A DNA stretch of 64,000 bases from Nymphaea colorata. Lineage: Eukaryota > Streptophyta > Magnoliopsida > Nymphaeales > Nymphaeaceae. Below are positions 1 through 10,329 of the stretch, in pieces (position 1 is the first letter of the stretch; each line of letters begins with the position of its first letter). Both the position numbers and the translations under genes were made by a program. The stretch is taken from the NCBI RefSeq assembly GCF_008831285.2, contig NC_045141.1:11640106-11704105 (forward strand). The letters are read 5' to 3'. The notes below the pieces were generated by a model, which was given only the letters and a program-made list of their open reading frames with translations, did no database searches and was not told the origin of the DNA.

Positions 1-3000
1 GTGCTGGATCTTGCTACTGCCTTTTGCTTTCGACAACTCCAAGACACAAGATTACGTCCAATGAAAATACAAAAACCAGAAATGGACTTTCTTTGATCGG
101 GATCTCCAGCCCAATCTGCATCTGTGAATGTCATAAGTTGATGTCCAGTAGTTATATTTTCACTCTTACCATAAACTAAGCCATCTCTTGCTGTCCCTTT
201 AAGATATCTTAATATTCTTTTGACAGCATCCATGTGAGTATCTCTAGGTGCATGCATAAATTGGGATACTTGATTCACAGCATATATAATATCTGGTCTA
301 GTAAATGTAAGATATTGAAGTGCCCCAACAATACTTCGATATTGCGTAGGATCTTCATATAACTCCCCATCTTGAGCACTTAGTCTTTGATTTAGAACAC
401 TAGGAGTTCCAACAGGCTTACAATCAGACATACCTGACTTTTTCAACAAATCCAACGTGTATTTCTGTTGTGTCAATGTGAGGCGATTATTGTGCCTATC
501 AATCTCCACTCCAAGAAAGAATCGTAAATCACCAAGCTCTTTCATTTTGAAGTTTTGCATCATCAAAACTTTAGCTTCTTCTATGTGTTTTTCTGAATTG
601 CCTGTGATAACAATATCATCAACATATATAAGAAGTAAAGTAAATATGTTTTCCTTTCGATAAATGAAAAGAGAGTGATCTAGAGGACATCTCCGAAAAC
701 CACATTCTTGAATCTTGCAAGAGAAACTGTCAAACCACGAACGTGAGGCCTGTTTAAGTCCATAAATAGATTTTCTTAGTTTGCAAACCCATGCATGAGA
801 GTCTCCTTTCGTGTATCCTGGAGGTTGTTCCATATATACTTCCTCCCTTAAATCACCATGAAGAAAAGCATTCTTCACATCCATTTGATGTAGTCTCCAT
901 CCATATTCAACTGCCAATGATATAATCACGCGAATTGTTCCCATTTTGATCACAGGGCTGAATGTCTCATCATAATCTTCTCCATATTGTTGTGTAAACC
1001 CTTTTGCTACTAACCTTGCTTTGTGTCTTTCTATGCTGCCGTCAGGTTTGTATTTAATTTTGTATACCCATTTGGAGCTCACTACGTTCTTTTCGTGTGG
1101 CCTCGGAACGATCTCCCATGTTCCACATTCATGCAAGGCATCCATTTCTTCTTTCATAGCCTTTCTCCAATGATGTGATTTTGATGCTTCATCAAATGAA
1201 GTAGGTTCTTCCTCCTTGCCAACTTTTGCCATGAATAACTGAAAATCAAGTGATAAAGAATCATAGCTAACCCACCTGTGAATGGGATGACGAATGCGTT
1301 GGGATCTTCTAAGGTGGGGCATGTTGTCTTCTTCACTGTGAGCATCTCTGTCCCTTAGTCGTCGACTGTAGATAAGACCCGAATACCGATGTGCATCGTT
1401 GCTCTGTTCATTATTGTTTTCGTGATGACTTAATGACTGTGTTGGATCTTCTTGATTTTCACTTTGAGCCATATCCGACGGTTGTATTGCTCTCTCTGAA
1501 TCTTCACTTTGAGGCACATCATTTTCTATAACAGGATCTGCATTGAATAACTGTGTACTGGTCCAGGGATCATAAGATTCAATGGTCATAGGCATTTCAT
1601 TTGTATTATCAAAACTATGTTCATCAAAAATGACATTTCTTGAAGTTTTGATACGTTTAGTTGTTGGATCATAGCATCGAAAACCTTTATATTCATCAGC
1701 ATATCCAACGAATCTACATTGAATAGCTTTGTCTTGAAACTTGTTCCTCAAGGCAGCATCAACGTGAACATAGCATACACAACCAAAAACCTTCAAGTTC
1801 TTGTAATCAGGTTGTTTGCCTAAGAGTGTAAAATATGGCGATTTAGACATCAAGAGTGTCATAGGCAAACAATTTATTATGTATACAGCAGTATGGAAGG
1901 CTTCAGTCCACAAGGAAATGGGCACATTAGTATCATGCATCATGCTCATGGCGCTTTCAACTATATGTCGATGTTTCCGCTCAACTACACCATTTTGTTG
2001 TGGTGTGTAAGGGCAGGAAATTTGTCTAGTTATCCCTTTTTCACGTAGTGTCATAGGCAAACAATTTATTATGTATACAGCAGTATGGAAGGCTTCAGTC
2101 CACAAGGAAATGGGCACATTAGTATCATGCATCATGCTCATGGCGCTTTCAACTATATGTCGATGTTTCCGCTCAACTACACCATTTTGTTGTGGTGTGT
2201 AAGGGCAGGAAATTTGTCTAGTTATCCCTTTTTCACGTAGAAATTCAATAAAATCAAGCGAGGAATATTCTCCCCCTCCATCACATTGAAAATGCACCAC
2301 ATTGGATGAAAATTTAGTTTGAATCATGGCATAGAAGTTTCGAAATATGTGAGGTACTTCTGATTTGTGTTTCATGAAGTAAATCCAGGTGAAACGTGAG
2401 TAAGAGTCAATGAATAAGACATAATATCTTGACCCAGACATGGAATCAATAGGGGCTGGCCCCCATACATCAGAAAAAATAGTTTCAAAAGGTTTGGAAG
2501 CCCTTTGATTTATATTATGGAAAGGTAAAACATGACTCTTACAAAGTCCACAACTTGAACATTTTTTGACACTTGAAGTAAGAGGTAAACTTGATCTTGG
2601 AATGAGACTATCTGTCACAAGTTTTTCAATGAAATGTCGACCACAGTGTCCTAGCCGACTATGCCACAAATCAGACTCCAAAAATTGGTTAGGGCCCCTT
2701 ACTTTTGATTGAAAATGGCAAGAACTTGGCACTGATGACGCATTATGAGAAAGAGAAAATGTCTTCAATCCTATATCAAAAGTGGATGAATCCTTGGGTA
2801 GACATTCCTTGAGGACGTACATATTCCCTTGACGCTCCCCTCTAGCGAACATTTTCTTCGTTTGGAGGTCCTTGACATAGACAGAAGAAGGTGTGAATTC
2901 AACAGAAGAGCTTGTATCATCAATGAGTTTAGAAATGGATATGATGTTCTTTTTGATATTGGGAGCAAGAACAACATTAGACAGTGATAGAGACGAGGAT

Positions 3001-4157
3001 GACAATGGAATATGTGCATTTCCAATATGTGTAATAGGATGAGATTTTCCATCACCTGTTATAATGCAACTTCTACCGTAATGAGGGGATAAGTTAGTCA
3101 ATTTACCTGCATTTCCTGTCACATGGGTAGCTGCACCTGAATCCAAGAACCATTCTCCCTGCTCATTTTGCTTTATAGTCATCTTTGAGAATGCGGCCAT
3201 CAATAGCTGTTGCATATCTTCAGTGGTGGATTTAGAACTTTGTCCTCCTTGTTTATAATCATGTCTTACCCCTTTGTTTTTATTTTGAGGATTAAACCAA
3301 CATTGTGCCTTCATGTGTCCTTTCTTGTTGCACTGAAAACAAATTGGTATTTTTCTTGAAGTATCCAAAAGAGACATACCTTGGTTATGTGGTGTTGGTA
3401 GAATGCCACGACCACCATGGTTGGAGTTCCCATGGCTCTTACCAAACTTTACATTCATAGCCAACACATTTTGGGAGTTCCCTTGATCAGTCCTTTCAAT
3501 GACTCTTTTCATATTCATTTCATGTTGGAGAAGTTTACCTTGTAGTTCGTTGAAGGAAGGCAGAACAGGAAGGACCTCAAGAGCTGTAATAAAAGCATGA
3601 TAATCATGCCCAAGTCCATTCAAGGTTTGCTGCACCTTTTCCTTATCAGAAATGTTATTCCCTGAGGCAGCAAGTTGGTCTGCGACGGCCTTAATACGCC
3701 CCAAATAATCCATGATAGACGTTGAACCTTTGCTCAAATTCTGAAATTCTTTCTTTAAGTACATAATTCGAGCTTCTGATATTTGGGAAAAGGTATCAGC
3801 AAGGGTTTCCCATAATTCTTCTGCAGTACAATCATCAGAAACTGAAAGTAACACTTGTTGAGATAAAGTGGACAAAATATACGCAACCAGACTTTGATCA
3901 CGTCTCATCCACATAGCATGTTCAGGATTGTTGTCTTCATGAACAGCAATAACTTCTCCTGCCTCATTTTTTATTTCCTGTAAGACGGATATTGGTGGAG
4001 CCTTTGTTGAACCATCGAGATGTCCAAAGAGGCCTTGACTTCTTATGAAAGGCATGATTTGCCTTTTCCAGATCAGATAATTCTCATGGTTGAGTTTTTC
4101 GGTAATAAGGTGAGGAAGAAAACTTGAGGACATGCCAGAATGCGAAAGGTTTTCCAT
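1..4157 (-). CDS. Copia gag-pol polyprotein, element 1 (partial, open to window edge)
   Basis: This frame starts at Met 4157 (next Met at 4133) and I found no stop down to position 1, about 1385 codons. The order is: gag; a CX2CX4HX4C zinc knuckle (CFQCNKKGHMKAQC, about 3300-3341); protease DSGA near 3130-3148; the GAG-pre-integrase HxxxH/CxxC region about 2545-2680; integrase catalytic Asp (SDVWGP near 2460, CDGGGEYSS near 2270) and Glu (NGVVERKH near 2170); RT (ARLVAKGFTQ near 1000, YVDD box 612-626); and RNase H (SWSCRKQKAVARSS at 3-41). A perfect 192-bp tandem duplication (1855-2046 and 2047-2238) adds 64 codons in frame and gives a second copy of the integrase Glu block. Stops were checked by hand at many points, not by computer. 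Whether the integrase still works is unknown. Confidence 0.88.
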   Translation of the reverse strand, partial: MENLSHSGMSSSFLPHLITEKLNHENYLIWKRQIMPFIRSQGLFGHLDGSTKAPPISVLQEIKNEAGEVIAVHEDNNPEHAMWMRRDQSLVAYILSTLSQQVLLSVSDDCTAEELWETLADTFSQISEARIMYLKKEFQNLSKGSTSIMDYLGRIKAVADQLAASGNNISDKEKVQQTLNGLGHDYHAFITALEVLPVLPSFNELQGKLLQHEMNMKRVIERTDQGNSQNVLAMNVKFGKSHGNSNHGGRGILPTPHNQGMSLLDTSRKIPICFQCNKKGHMKAQCWFNPQNKNKGVRHDYKQGGQSSKSTTEDMQQLLMAAFSKMTIKQNEQGEWFLDSGAATHVTGNAGKLTNLSPHYGRSCIITGDGKSHPITHIGNAHIPLSSSSLSLSNVVLAPNIKKNIISISKLIDDTSSSVEFTPSSVYVKDLQTKKMFARGERQGNMYVLKECLPKDSSTFDIGLKTFSLSHNASSVPSSCHFQSKVRGPNQFLESDLWHSRLGHCGRHFIEKLVTDSLIPRSSLPLTSSVKKCSSCGLCKSHVLPFHNINQRASKPFETIFSDVWGPAPIDSMSGSRYYVLFIDSYSRFTWIYFMKHKSEVPHIFRNFYAMIQTKFSSNVVHFQCDGGGEYSSLDFIEFLREKGITRQISCPYTPQQNGVVERKHRHIVESAMSMMHDTNVPISLWTEAFHTAVYIINCLPMTLREKGITRQISCPYTPQQNGVVERKHRHIVESAMSMMHDTNVPISLWTEAFHTAVYIINCLPMTLLMSKSPYFTLLGKQPDYKNLKVFGCVCYVHVDAALRNKFQDKAIQCRFVGYADEYKGFRCYDPTTKRIKTSRNVIFDEHSFDNTNEMPMTIESYDPWTSTQLFNADPVIENDVPQSEDSERAIQPSDMAQSENQEDPTQSLSHHENNNEQSNDAHRYSGLIYSRRLRDRDAHSEEDNMPHLRRSQRIRHPIHRWVSYDSLSLDFQLFMAKVGKEEEPTSFDEASKSHHWRKAMKEEMDALHECGTWEIVPRPHEKNVVSSKWVYKIKYKPDGSIERHKARLVAKGFTQQYGEDYDETFSPVIKMGTIRVIISLAVEYGWRLHQMDVKNAFLHGDLREEVYMEQPPGYTKGDSHAWVCKLRKSIYGLKQASRSWFDSFSCKIQECGFRRCPLDHSLFIYRKENIFTLLLIYVDDIVITGNSEKHIEEAKVLMMQNFKMKELGDLRFFLGVEIDRHNNRLTLTQQKYTLDLLKKSGMSDCKPVGTPSVLNQRLSAQDGELYEDPTQYRSIVGALQYLTFTRPDIIYAVNQVSQFMHAPRDTHMDAVKRILRYLKGTARDGLVYGKSENITTGHQLMTFTDADWAGDPDQRKSISGFCIFIGRNLVSWSCRKQKAVARSS
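1855..2238. repeat. Perfect 192-bp tandem duplication within integrase
   Basis: Positions 1855-2046 and 2047-2238 are identical by eye over the full 192 bp. 192 is 64 codons, so the polyprotein frame is kept. On the minus strand the unit runs from LREKGITRQISC through QQNGVVERKHRHI to NCLPMT, so it includes the third catalytic residue of the DDE integrase. Confidence 0.95.
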
Positions 4158-4365
4158 GACAGCAGAAAGGAATGGTATATAGGTAGAAGATGAGAGGGAA
4201 AGAAGACACGATATAGCAAGATGTGTCCTTGGTAAGCAAGAAGAAAAAGGAACAAGAATTGCGCAAGAGACAAGTAAATTCAGGATAGAGACAAGATGAG
4301 AAAAGAGTTCTAACCAGATCAGACCTGTTTGGGCATTTCGTTTGGTAGAGATAACGTAACCTGGC

Positions 4366-4377
4366 GCTCTGATACCA
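4366..4377 (-). other. Primer binding site, element 1
   Basis: The minus strand reads TGGTATCAGAGC, complementary to the 3' end of plant initiator methionine tRNA, directly next to the LTR end. This is the usual minus-strand primer site of plant copia elements. Confidence 0.9.
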
Positions 4378-4429
4378 TGATAGAAATGTAGCACCAATAT
4401 CTGTAACCCGAAAACAGCACTCACGCAGG

Positions 4430-4469
<40 letters not shown>

Positions 4470-4826
4470 ACAAGAAGAAACTGAGGAGAAGAAGCCGTAG
4501 CCAAAATGGTTTGCACGGCCTCTATTTATAATCTCATTTTCAGAATTCTAAGAGTCTCCAATTGTAGAATCCTAAGAGATTTCACAAGCTCCAAGGACAT
4601 TAATTACATCATAGAAACCTAAGAGACTTCACATATTACAAGGATATTAACTACAACATAGAATCCTAGGAGACTTCCCATATAACAAGGATATTAACTA
4701 TAACATAGAATCCTAGGAGACTCTTCACATGTCACAAGGACATTAAATATTTTAACACATTCTACAAGGAGGTGGAATCCTAAGAGACTCCTCTTCAACG
4801 TGCTGGTGAAGGCTTTATATTTTAAC
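4378..4826 (-). repeat. 5' LTR of copia element 1
   Basis: About 449 bp, bounded by TG...CA on the minus strand. It contains a TATAAATA box (4523-4530) that could drive transcription leftwards. A (CT)n tract on the minus strand lies downstream of that box (about 4435-4463). Boundaries follow from the adjacent primer binding site and from the abrupt end of element 2 coding sequence at 4827. The 3' LTR is outside the window, so boundaries and age cannot be checked by LTR comparison. Confidence 0.82.
4523..4530 (-). promoter_or_regulatory. TATA box in LTR of element 1
   Basis: TATAAATA on the minus strand within the LTR, about 365 bp upstream of the gag start, followed by a pyrimidine-rich leader. 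The position fits an LTR promoter. Assigned by motif only. Confidence 0.55.
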
Positions 4827-7800
4827 ACTTCTTACTCTTCCATGTAACCAAGTTGGATCCAATAAACACACAAAACCCAGTAGTGGATTTTCTGTCAAGG
4901 TGACATCCCGCATAATCAGCATCAACATACACAGATATAGTGAGAGATGTACCATTTTGAAAGAAGAGTCCCATTCCTGGTGAATTTTTCAGATACCTGA
5001 GAATCATCATGGCAGCATCCCAATGGACTTTCTTGGGCTTATCCATAAATTGACTCACTCTGCTGACAGCATAGGCAATATCAGGTCGAGTAACAGTGAT
5101 ATATAGGAGCTTCCCAACAATCCCTCTATATTGTCTAGCATCAACATCTTCAGTATCATCATCATACAAGCGAGTATTGATGTCCATGGGTGTAGAGGCA
5201 GGTCGACATCCTAGCATACCTGTCTCTTGCAAGACATCAGTAACGTATTTCCTTTGGCACATGATAAGACCCTTCTGATTTCTGGCAAACTCAATACCTA
5301 GGAAATAGCGTAGCTCACCAAGATCCTTGGTGACAAAGTGTCGTCCAAGGACGCCCTTGATGTTGGAAATCCCCTGAATATCATCCCCTGTAACAATGAT
5401 ATCATCAACATAGACAAGAACTATCACTGTACCTGTAGAAGTTTTCTTGACAAAAAGGGAATGATCAGCCGAAGAACGTCTGAAGCCCTCATACTCAATA
5501 TTCTCTGATAATTTTTGAAACCAAGCTCGAGGACTTTGTTTCAGACCATAAATTGCCTTTCTCAATCTACACACTTTCTGACACTCCCCCTCAGCAACAA
5601 ACCCTGGTGGTTGCTGCATATACACTTCTTCATGTAGGTCACCATACAGAAAGGCATTTTTGACATCAAGCTGTGATAGAGACCAATTCTTGCTGACGGC
5701 AACAGCGAGAAGAACCCGTAAAGAAGCATGTCGGGCCACAGGAGAGAAGGTATCATAATAATCAACCCCATAAGTCTGAGTATAGCCTTTTGCAACCAAG
5801 CGAGCCTTATATCTCTCAATGCTGCCATCTGCTCTGTATTTAACAGTAAATACCCATCGACAACCAACAATAGCTGCATCAGATGAAGGAGTAACTAGTG
5901 TCCAGGTGCCTCTAGACTGAAGGGCATCCATCTCTTCTTGCATAGCTGCGGCCCATTTGGGATCAGAAAGAGCGTCCATAGGAGTCTGTGGAAGAGCTAC
6001 AGCCGACAGTCCCTTGACAAACTGGCGGTAAGTAGGAGTGAGTCGAGCCATGGACAAATGACCAGAGAGAGGATGCATAGTGCAACTGCGTTTGCCTTTC
6101 CTTTGAGCAATAGGCATATCAAGTTCATTAATATGAGGACCAGTAGCATGCTCTGGAGAGTCCCCTGTGGCATCATCACATAAAGAATGGTCAGCAGGAT
6201 TTGTGTGTTCAGGAAGTACCTTGGGCATGCTGGGTGAAGGCACAGGAGCACAGGGGGCAGGTTGAACAGGTTTAGTGCGACGTTGGTAGATAGCCCCAAA
6301 ACGCGAAGCAACGGGTTGTGGATAACTCATGAGAGGTAAAGGAAGGTGGACTTCATCACTAAATTCAGGCACCCTTAATTGAGTTCCATTGGGAGAGAAA
6401 TAAGAGGTGGACTCAAAAAATGTAACATCAGCACTCACATAATATCGACGAGTAGAAGGATCATAACAACGATATCCCTTTTGAGTGCGGGAATAACCAA
6501 CAAAGATCGTTTTGATAGCCCGAGGGGATAACTTATCTCGCCCAGGACCAAGTAACTGAACAAAGGCAACACATCCAAAAATACGAGGTGCAACAGAAAA
6601 CAATTCTCTGTCAGGAAAAAGAACAGAGAAAGGAATAAGATCTCCCAACACGGATGACGGCATGCGATTAATAAGATAGCATGCTGTAAGAACAGCATCT
6701 CCCCAATAAGAATGGGGAACATGGCTGTGTATGATAATGGTTCTGGCGACATCAAGAATATGGCGGTGTTTTCTTTCAGCAACCCCGTTTTGTTGAGAGG
6801 TATAGGCACAAGAAGTTTGGTGAATGATACCCTTATCCCTGAAAAATTGTTCTAAAGAGGAAGCACAGAACTCAAGAGCATTGTCAGAGCGCACAATCTT
6901 GACACAAGTATCAAACTGAGTCAGAATTTCATTGATAAAATTTTTGATTACATGACCCGCTTCAGATTTGTGTTTCATAAGAAAAACCCAACTAACACGA
7001 CTGTAATCATCAACAGCAACAAGATAATACCGATGACCCTGAAGGTCAGGAGTACGACTCGGGCCCCAAACATCAAAATGAAGTAACTCAAACACAGAGT
7101 GGCTACTTCTACTAGACCGCGGAGGAAAGGATGACCGATGGTGTTTGCCTAACTGACAAGACTCACATTGAAAAGACGACTTATGAGACAGCTGAGGGAG
7201 AACATGCAGCAGTTTCTGAAACGGGAGATGTCCAAAACGTAAATGCCAAGTATAAGCCGAGGATGAGGACGACCCCGACGAGGTAGATCCAGCAAAGGGA
7301 AAGGAGTGCACTAGCCTGTAGAGACCTCCCTGTTCACGGCCACTGCCAATCACCCTGCCCGTCAGTATATCCTGAAACACAAGAGAGGAAGAGTCAAATA
7401 TAGCACGACAATTTAATTCTCTGGTAATCTGACTGATAGAAAGTAGGCTATGGGGGAATTCTGGTGCATGAAGAACGTGCTGCAGCGGCAATGATGAAGT
7501 AAGTTGGACCTCTCCATGTCCAACAACTGGTGAATCTTTTCCATCTGCTAGAATAACCGAACGACCCGGTGGAGTAGGGACGTAAGAGGTGAATTGCATC
7601 TTATCCCCACAGAGATGTGTCGATGCACCAGAATCAATAAGCCAATCTGTAGTGTCAGGAGGAGAGCAGACTGTACAAGCAGAATACATACCAGATGAAG
7701 AAGCACTCGCAGCGGTAGGAACAGTAGAAGTGGTCGGACCAGGGGATGGATGGGCGCTGTCGCCAATCAAGTGCCTCAACTGAGAGAGAATGTCATCTAC

Positions 7801-8697
7801 ATGCAACTCACTGGAGGATACCATGTGCTGAGGCTTAGGCTGCTCAGGAGAATCAGTAGATACAGTCTGATTTGCAAAAGCTGGACGACCATGTTTCTGC
7901 CAACACTTATCCACAGTATGACCAATGCGGTGACAAAACTGACATACAGGGCGCGAAGGGGTATTGCCACGGCCACGGCCCCCTCTTCCTCTGGCAAAAA
8001 AGGGTCCTCCTCTGCCACGAGTAGCAAGCATAGCAGAAGTGGTATCAGGAACAGTCGATGCAGAGATCGGAATTCTGCTGAGCCTACTGTAAGCCTCATC
8101 AATAGGAGGAATCGAGGGACTAGTAAGCATTTGGTTCTTTGCGGATTCATAAACAGAGTCTAAACCAGAAAGAAAGACCCCTACCATAAGCATATCTCTG
8201 TATGCCTTTTGTTGTTCACACTTGCATGCGGGAAAGTAGCTATTCAGTCTCTCAAACATGGACTTGAGACTAGAATAATAAGTGTGAAGAGGTCTGCCAT
8301 CTTGGCGCATCTGATGGATATCATGATGAAGCTGCATAATGCGCGTTTCATTTCTTGCCTGTGAATAAGTGGCAGCAAGGGAATCCCACATATCCTTTGC
8401 ACTGTCCTTGTGCAAGACTTCATTTGCAATTTCTTGTGAGAGAGTACCAACAATCCATACCATAACCAATGAATTATCTTTAAACCAAGTAGTATATTTT
8501 CCTACCTTCTGTACGGGCTCGGGCTCCAATATGAGATGTTCCTTCTCATGGGCGATCAAAGTTCTTTTTACTTGCATGGCCCACATCTCGTAATTACCCC
8601 CATCCATTTTGGTGATAATGCTGGAAAATGGGGAACTCTTCATCTCTCCCGACGATACAAAGGAAGAGGTATTAGCGCCACTACTAATTTCAGACAT
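4827..8697 (-). CDS. Copia gag-pol polyprotein, element 2 (3' end displaced by insertion)
   Basis: A 1290-codon uninterrupted copia polyprotein. In order: UBN2-type gag (residues about 25-200); RGRGG-rich linker; zinc knuckle CQFCHRIGHTVDKC (252-265); protease DWLIDSGAST (Asp 355); GAG-pre-integrase WHLRFGH; integrase with FDVWGP, RSDNALEF and NGVAERKHRH; RT with ARLVAKGYTQ and YVDDI (5397-5414); and RNase H YVDADYAG up to VTWKSKK. The frame runs 5 bp into the LTR of element 1, giving an artificial Cys-stop ending at 4822. All catalytic motifs seen are intact, so the only obvious lesion is the insertion. Start Met 8697 is followed by a typical copia gag N terminus. Confidence 0.95.
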
Positions 8698-9309
8698 CTT
8701 TCAACACAAAGGAGGAAACCGAGCCACGGAATAGGAAGTGCAGGCAAAAGAATACAATCACATATCGAAAGACAACATGCTGATCATGAAGCAATATGTA
8801 GTTAACGCAGGTAGCAATCCAGAAGTCCGATCGGCGAGAAGAGGCAACAGCAGAGCTGAACGAAGAGAGATACCAGAGACGACGGTGAGAAGAAAATCAG
8901 CGTGCAGAACCACGGGCAGAGCAGCGGCGGAACAGCGGCGGAGCAGCGTGCAGCGGAGGAGCAGCGTGCAGAGCAGCGGCGGAGCAGCATGCAGCGGAAA
9001 GACGCAGAGAGGAAAAAATCAGCGTTGAGGCGGCGGCGAAGGCAGACGGGCGGCGGCGGCGCAGGCGGACGGGCGCAGGAGGACGGGCGCAGGGAGACGG
9101 GCGGCGGTGGCGCAGGCGGACGGGCGCAGGCAGACAATGGGTAGGGCGACGAGGGGCAGCAGGGATGGATCAGGCGGCAATGGACAGGGCGGCAAAGGGC
9201 GAGGCGGCAATGAACAGGGCGGCACAGGGCGGCGGCGGCGACTGACGCCGATGAGGCGGCGGCGGCGCCGCTCAGTCGGCGACAACTCGCTGAGGAGGAG
9301 ACGGCTGGA
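8698..9309 (-). other. GC-rich leader of element 2
   Basis: The untranslated leader between primer binding site and gag is far richer in G and C than its surroundings, with many CGGCGG, GCAGCG and GGGCGCAGG motifs in imperfect tandem (about 8920-9290). Open frames across it on both strands are low-complexity by-products. It may fold strongly in RNA. No conserved protein is visible. Confidence 0.6.
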
Positions 9310-9321
9310 GCTCTGATACCA
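9310..9321 (-). other. Primer binding site, element 2
   Basis: The minus strand reads TGGTATCAGAGC, matching initiator-Met tRNA and identical to the site in element 1. It lies directly next to the LTR. Confidence 0.88.
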
Positions 9322-9485
9322 TGATAAAGTTAAGAGAACTAATCTTTGATTAACATCGAAAGAATCCCTAACTCCTCTTTATATAGACTAGAGGAGAGGG
9401 ATAAGTTACAAGAAAGTCATTAAAAGAAACATTATTACACAAGTGCCCTCTCAAGCCTAATACTGAGTATAAACACGTCTTAACA
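9322..9485 (-). repeat. 5' LTR of copia element 2
   Basis: A short LTR of about 164 bp with TATATAAA on the minus strand (9378-9385). The inner edge is set by the primer binding site. The outer edge is inferred from a TGTTAAGACG start and could be up to 8 bp further right. The partner LTR is not in the window. Confidence 0.65.
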
Positions 9486-9616
9486 CATGTTACATAGCTT
9501 GACATATTAACATAACTAAACAAATTATAAAAAAAATTTGGTTGCCTTTTTTGCTTGGACCTGCCTAGTGCCTGGTACCTTGACAACGTAGAGAGTGACA
9601 TGTGTCAGGCTGTCAG

Positions 9617-9966
9617 CTATAAATCATTGTCACAAATATTGTTTTCAGGTATTAAACAACGAGGTTTTTTTAGGTATAATATGATAAAAGTTTTTTTTGG
9701 AAAAATATCAGAAAAACTTGATAAATTTTTAAAAAGTTGAAAAAGGAAAGATCATAAAATAACATGTGAAAAATGTGAAAATAAAAATCTGGTAACTAAA
9801 AAATGTAAAAGACACAAAAATTGGAAAAATGAAAAAATAAGAATATACAAAAAAACGAGGTTTGCATATTTTCCTTTTTGGCATTTTTTTTTTAAAAAAA
9901 TGCCTTTTTTTCTTTTTGGCTGACCCATTTGTCCCATTCTTTCCAAACTGTGACAATGCTATAAAC
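9617..9966. mobile_element. MITE, CATTGTCACA family, copy 1
   Basis: A 334-bp AT-rich element (9625-9958) with inverted ends CATTGTCACA and TGTGACAATG. It is flanked by CTATAAAT (9617-9624) and CTATAAAC (9959-9966), an 8-bp target duplication with one mismatch. The interior carries a GGTATAATATGA start followed by A/T-rich sequence alignable to copies at 23455 and 57891. It has no coding capacity. The 8-bp duplication fits a hAT-type non-autonomous element, by inference. Confidence 0.8.
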
Positions 9967-10329
9967 TAATTTTAAAATGTTTTTAAAGTTTTAGTTAATT
10001 TTTATATAAAAAAATAAATTTTTTAGAGTAATTTCTTACTGATACACAATGGCTTCACTGGATCAGTTCACTGATCAGCAGCTCCCCTGATTTGGATCCG
10101 ACTTTTACAATACTGGCTGGACGTATATCTGCTCACTAGTAATTTTTAACTGGTACTTTCTTAACCTTTACATCTCCAGATCACAAGGGGTGATGAAATG
10201 GAAATTTTGATAGTGATAAAATGCCTGGTTAACTGAAGTATCATAATTCACCAGAATGTCAGTTTGGTTCTCAACCTTTTTTATGGGCAATAGTTTAAGA
10301 CTTTTTCCTGTCAACTTTTATCTATGCAG
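9967..10329 (+). other. Presumed intron sequence before first visible ClpB exon
   Basis: AT-rich, without coding signal, ending in a pyrimidine-rich tract and TATGCAG acceptor at 10329. Because the next exon starts in the middle of a conserved ClpB domain, this is read as the 3' end of an intron that also holds the MITE and nested copia elements. The upstream exons are not visible. Confidence 0.65.

Larger units (their letters stand above)
1..4826 (-). mobile_element. Ty1/copia LTR retrotransposon, element 1 (3' end outside window)
   Basis: On the minus strand the order is 5' LTR (4378-4826), tRNA-iMet primer binding site (4366-4377), then gag, protease, integrase, reverse transcriptase and RNase H. 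Integrase before RT defines Ty1/copia. The LTR starts TGTTAAAATA and ends TATCA. The window edge cuts the element inside RNase H, so its 3' LTR and one target-site copy are missing. Its right edge falls exactly inside the coding sequence of element 2, between two lysine codons and the expected continuation, so element 1 is the younger insertion. The coding region looks open over its whole visible length, which also suggests a recent insertion. Confidence 0.93.
4827..9485 (-). mobile_element. Ty1/copia LTR retrotransposon, element 2 (interrupted by element 1)
   Basis: The minus-strand order is a short 5' LTR (9322 to about 9485), primer binding site (9310-9321), GC-rich leader (8698-9309), and one long gag-pol frame that ends inside RNase H where element 1 is inserted. 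The rest of RNase H and the 3' LTR should lie left of position 1. The LTR outer end is uncertain by about 10 bp (TGTTAAGACG at 9485 or TGTAACATG at 9493). Confidence 0.92.
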
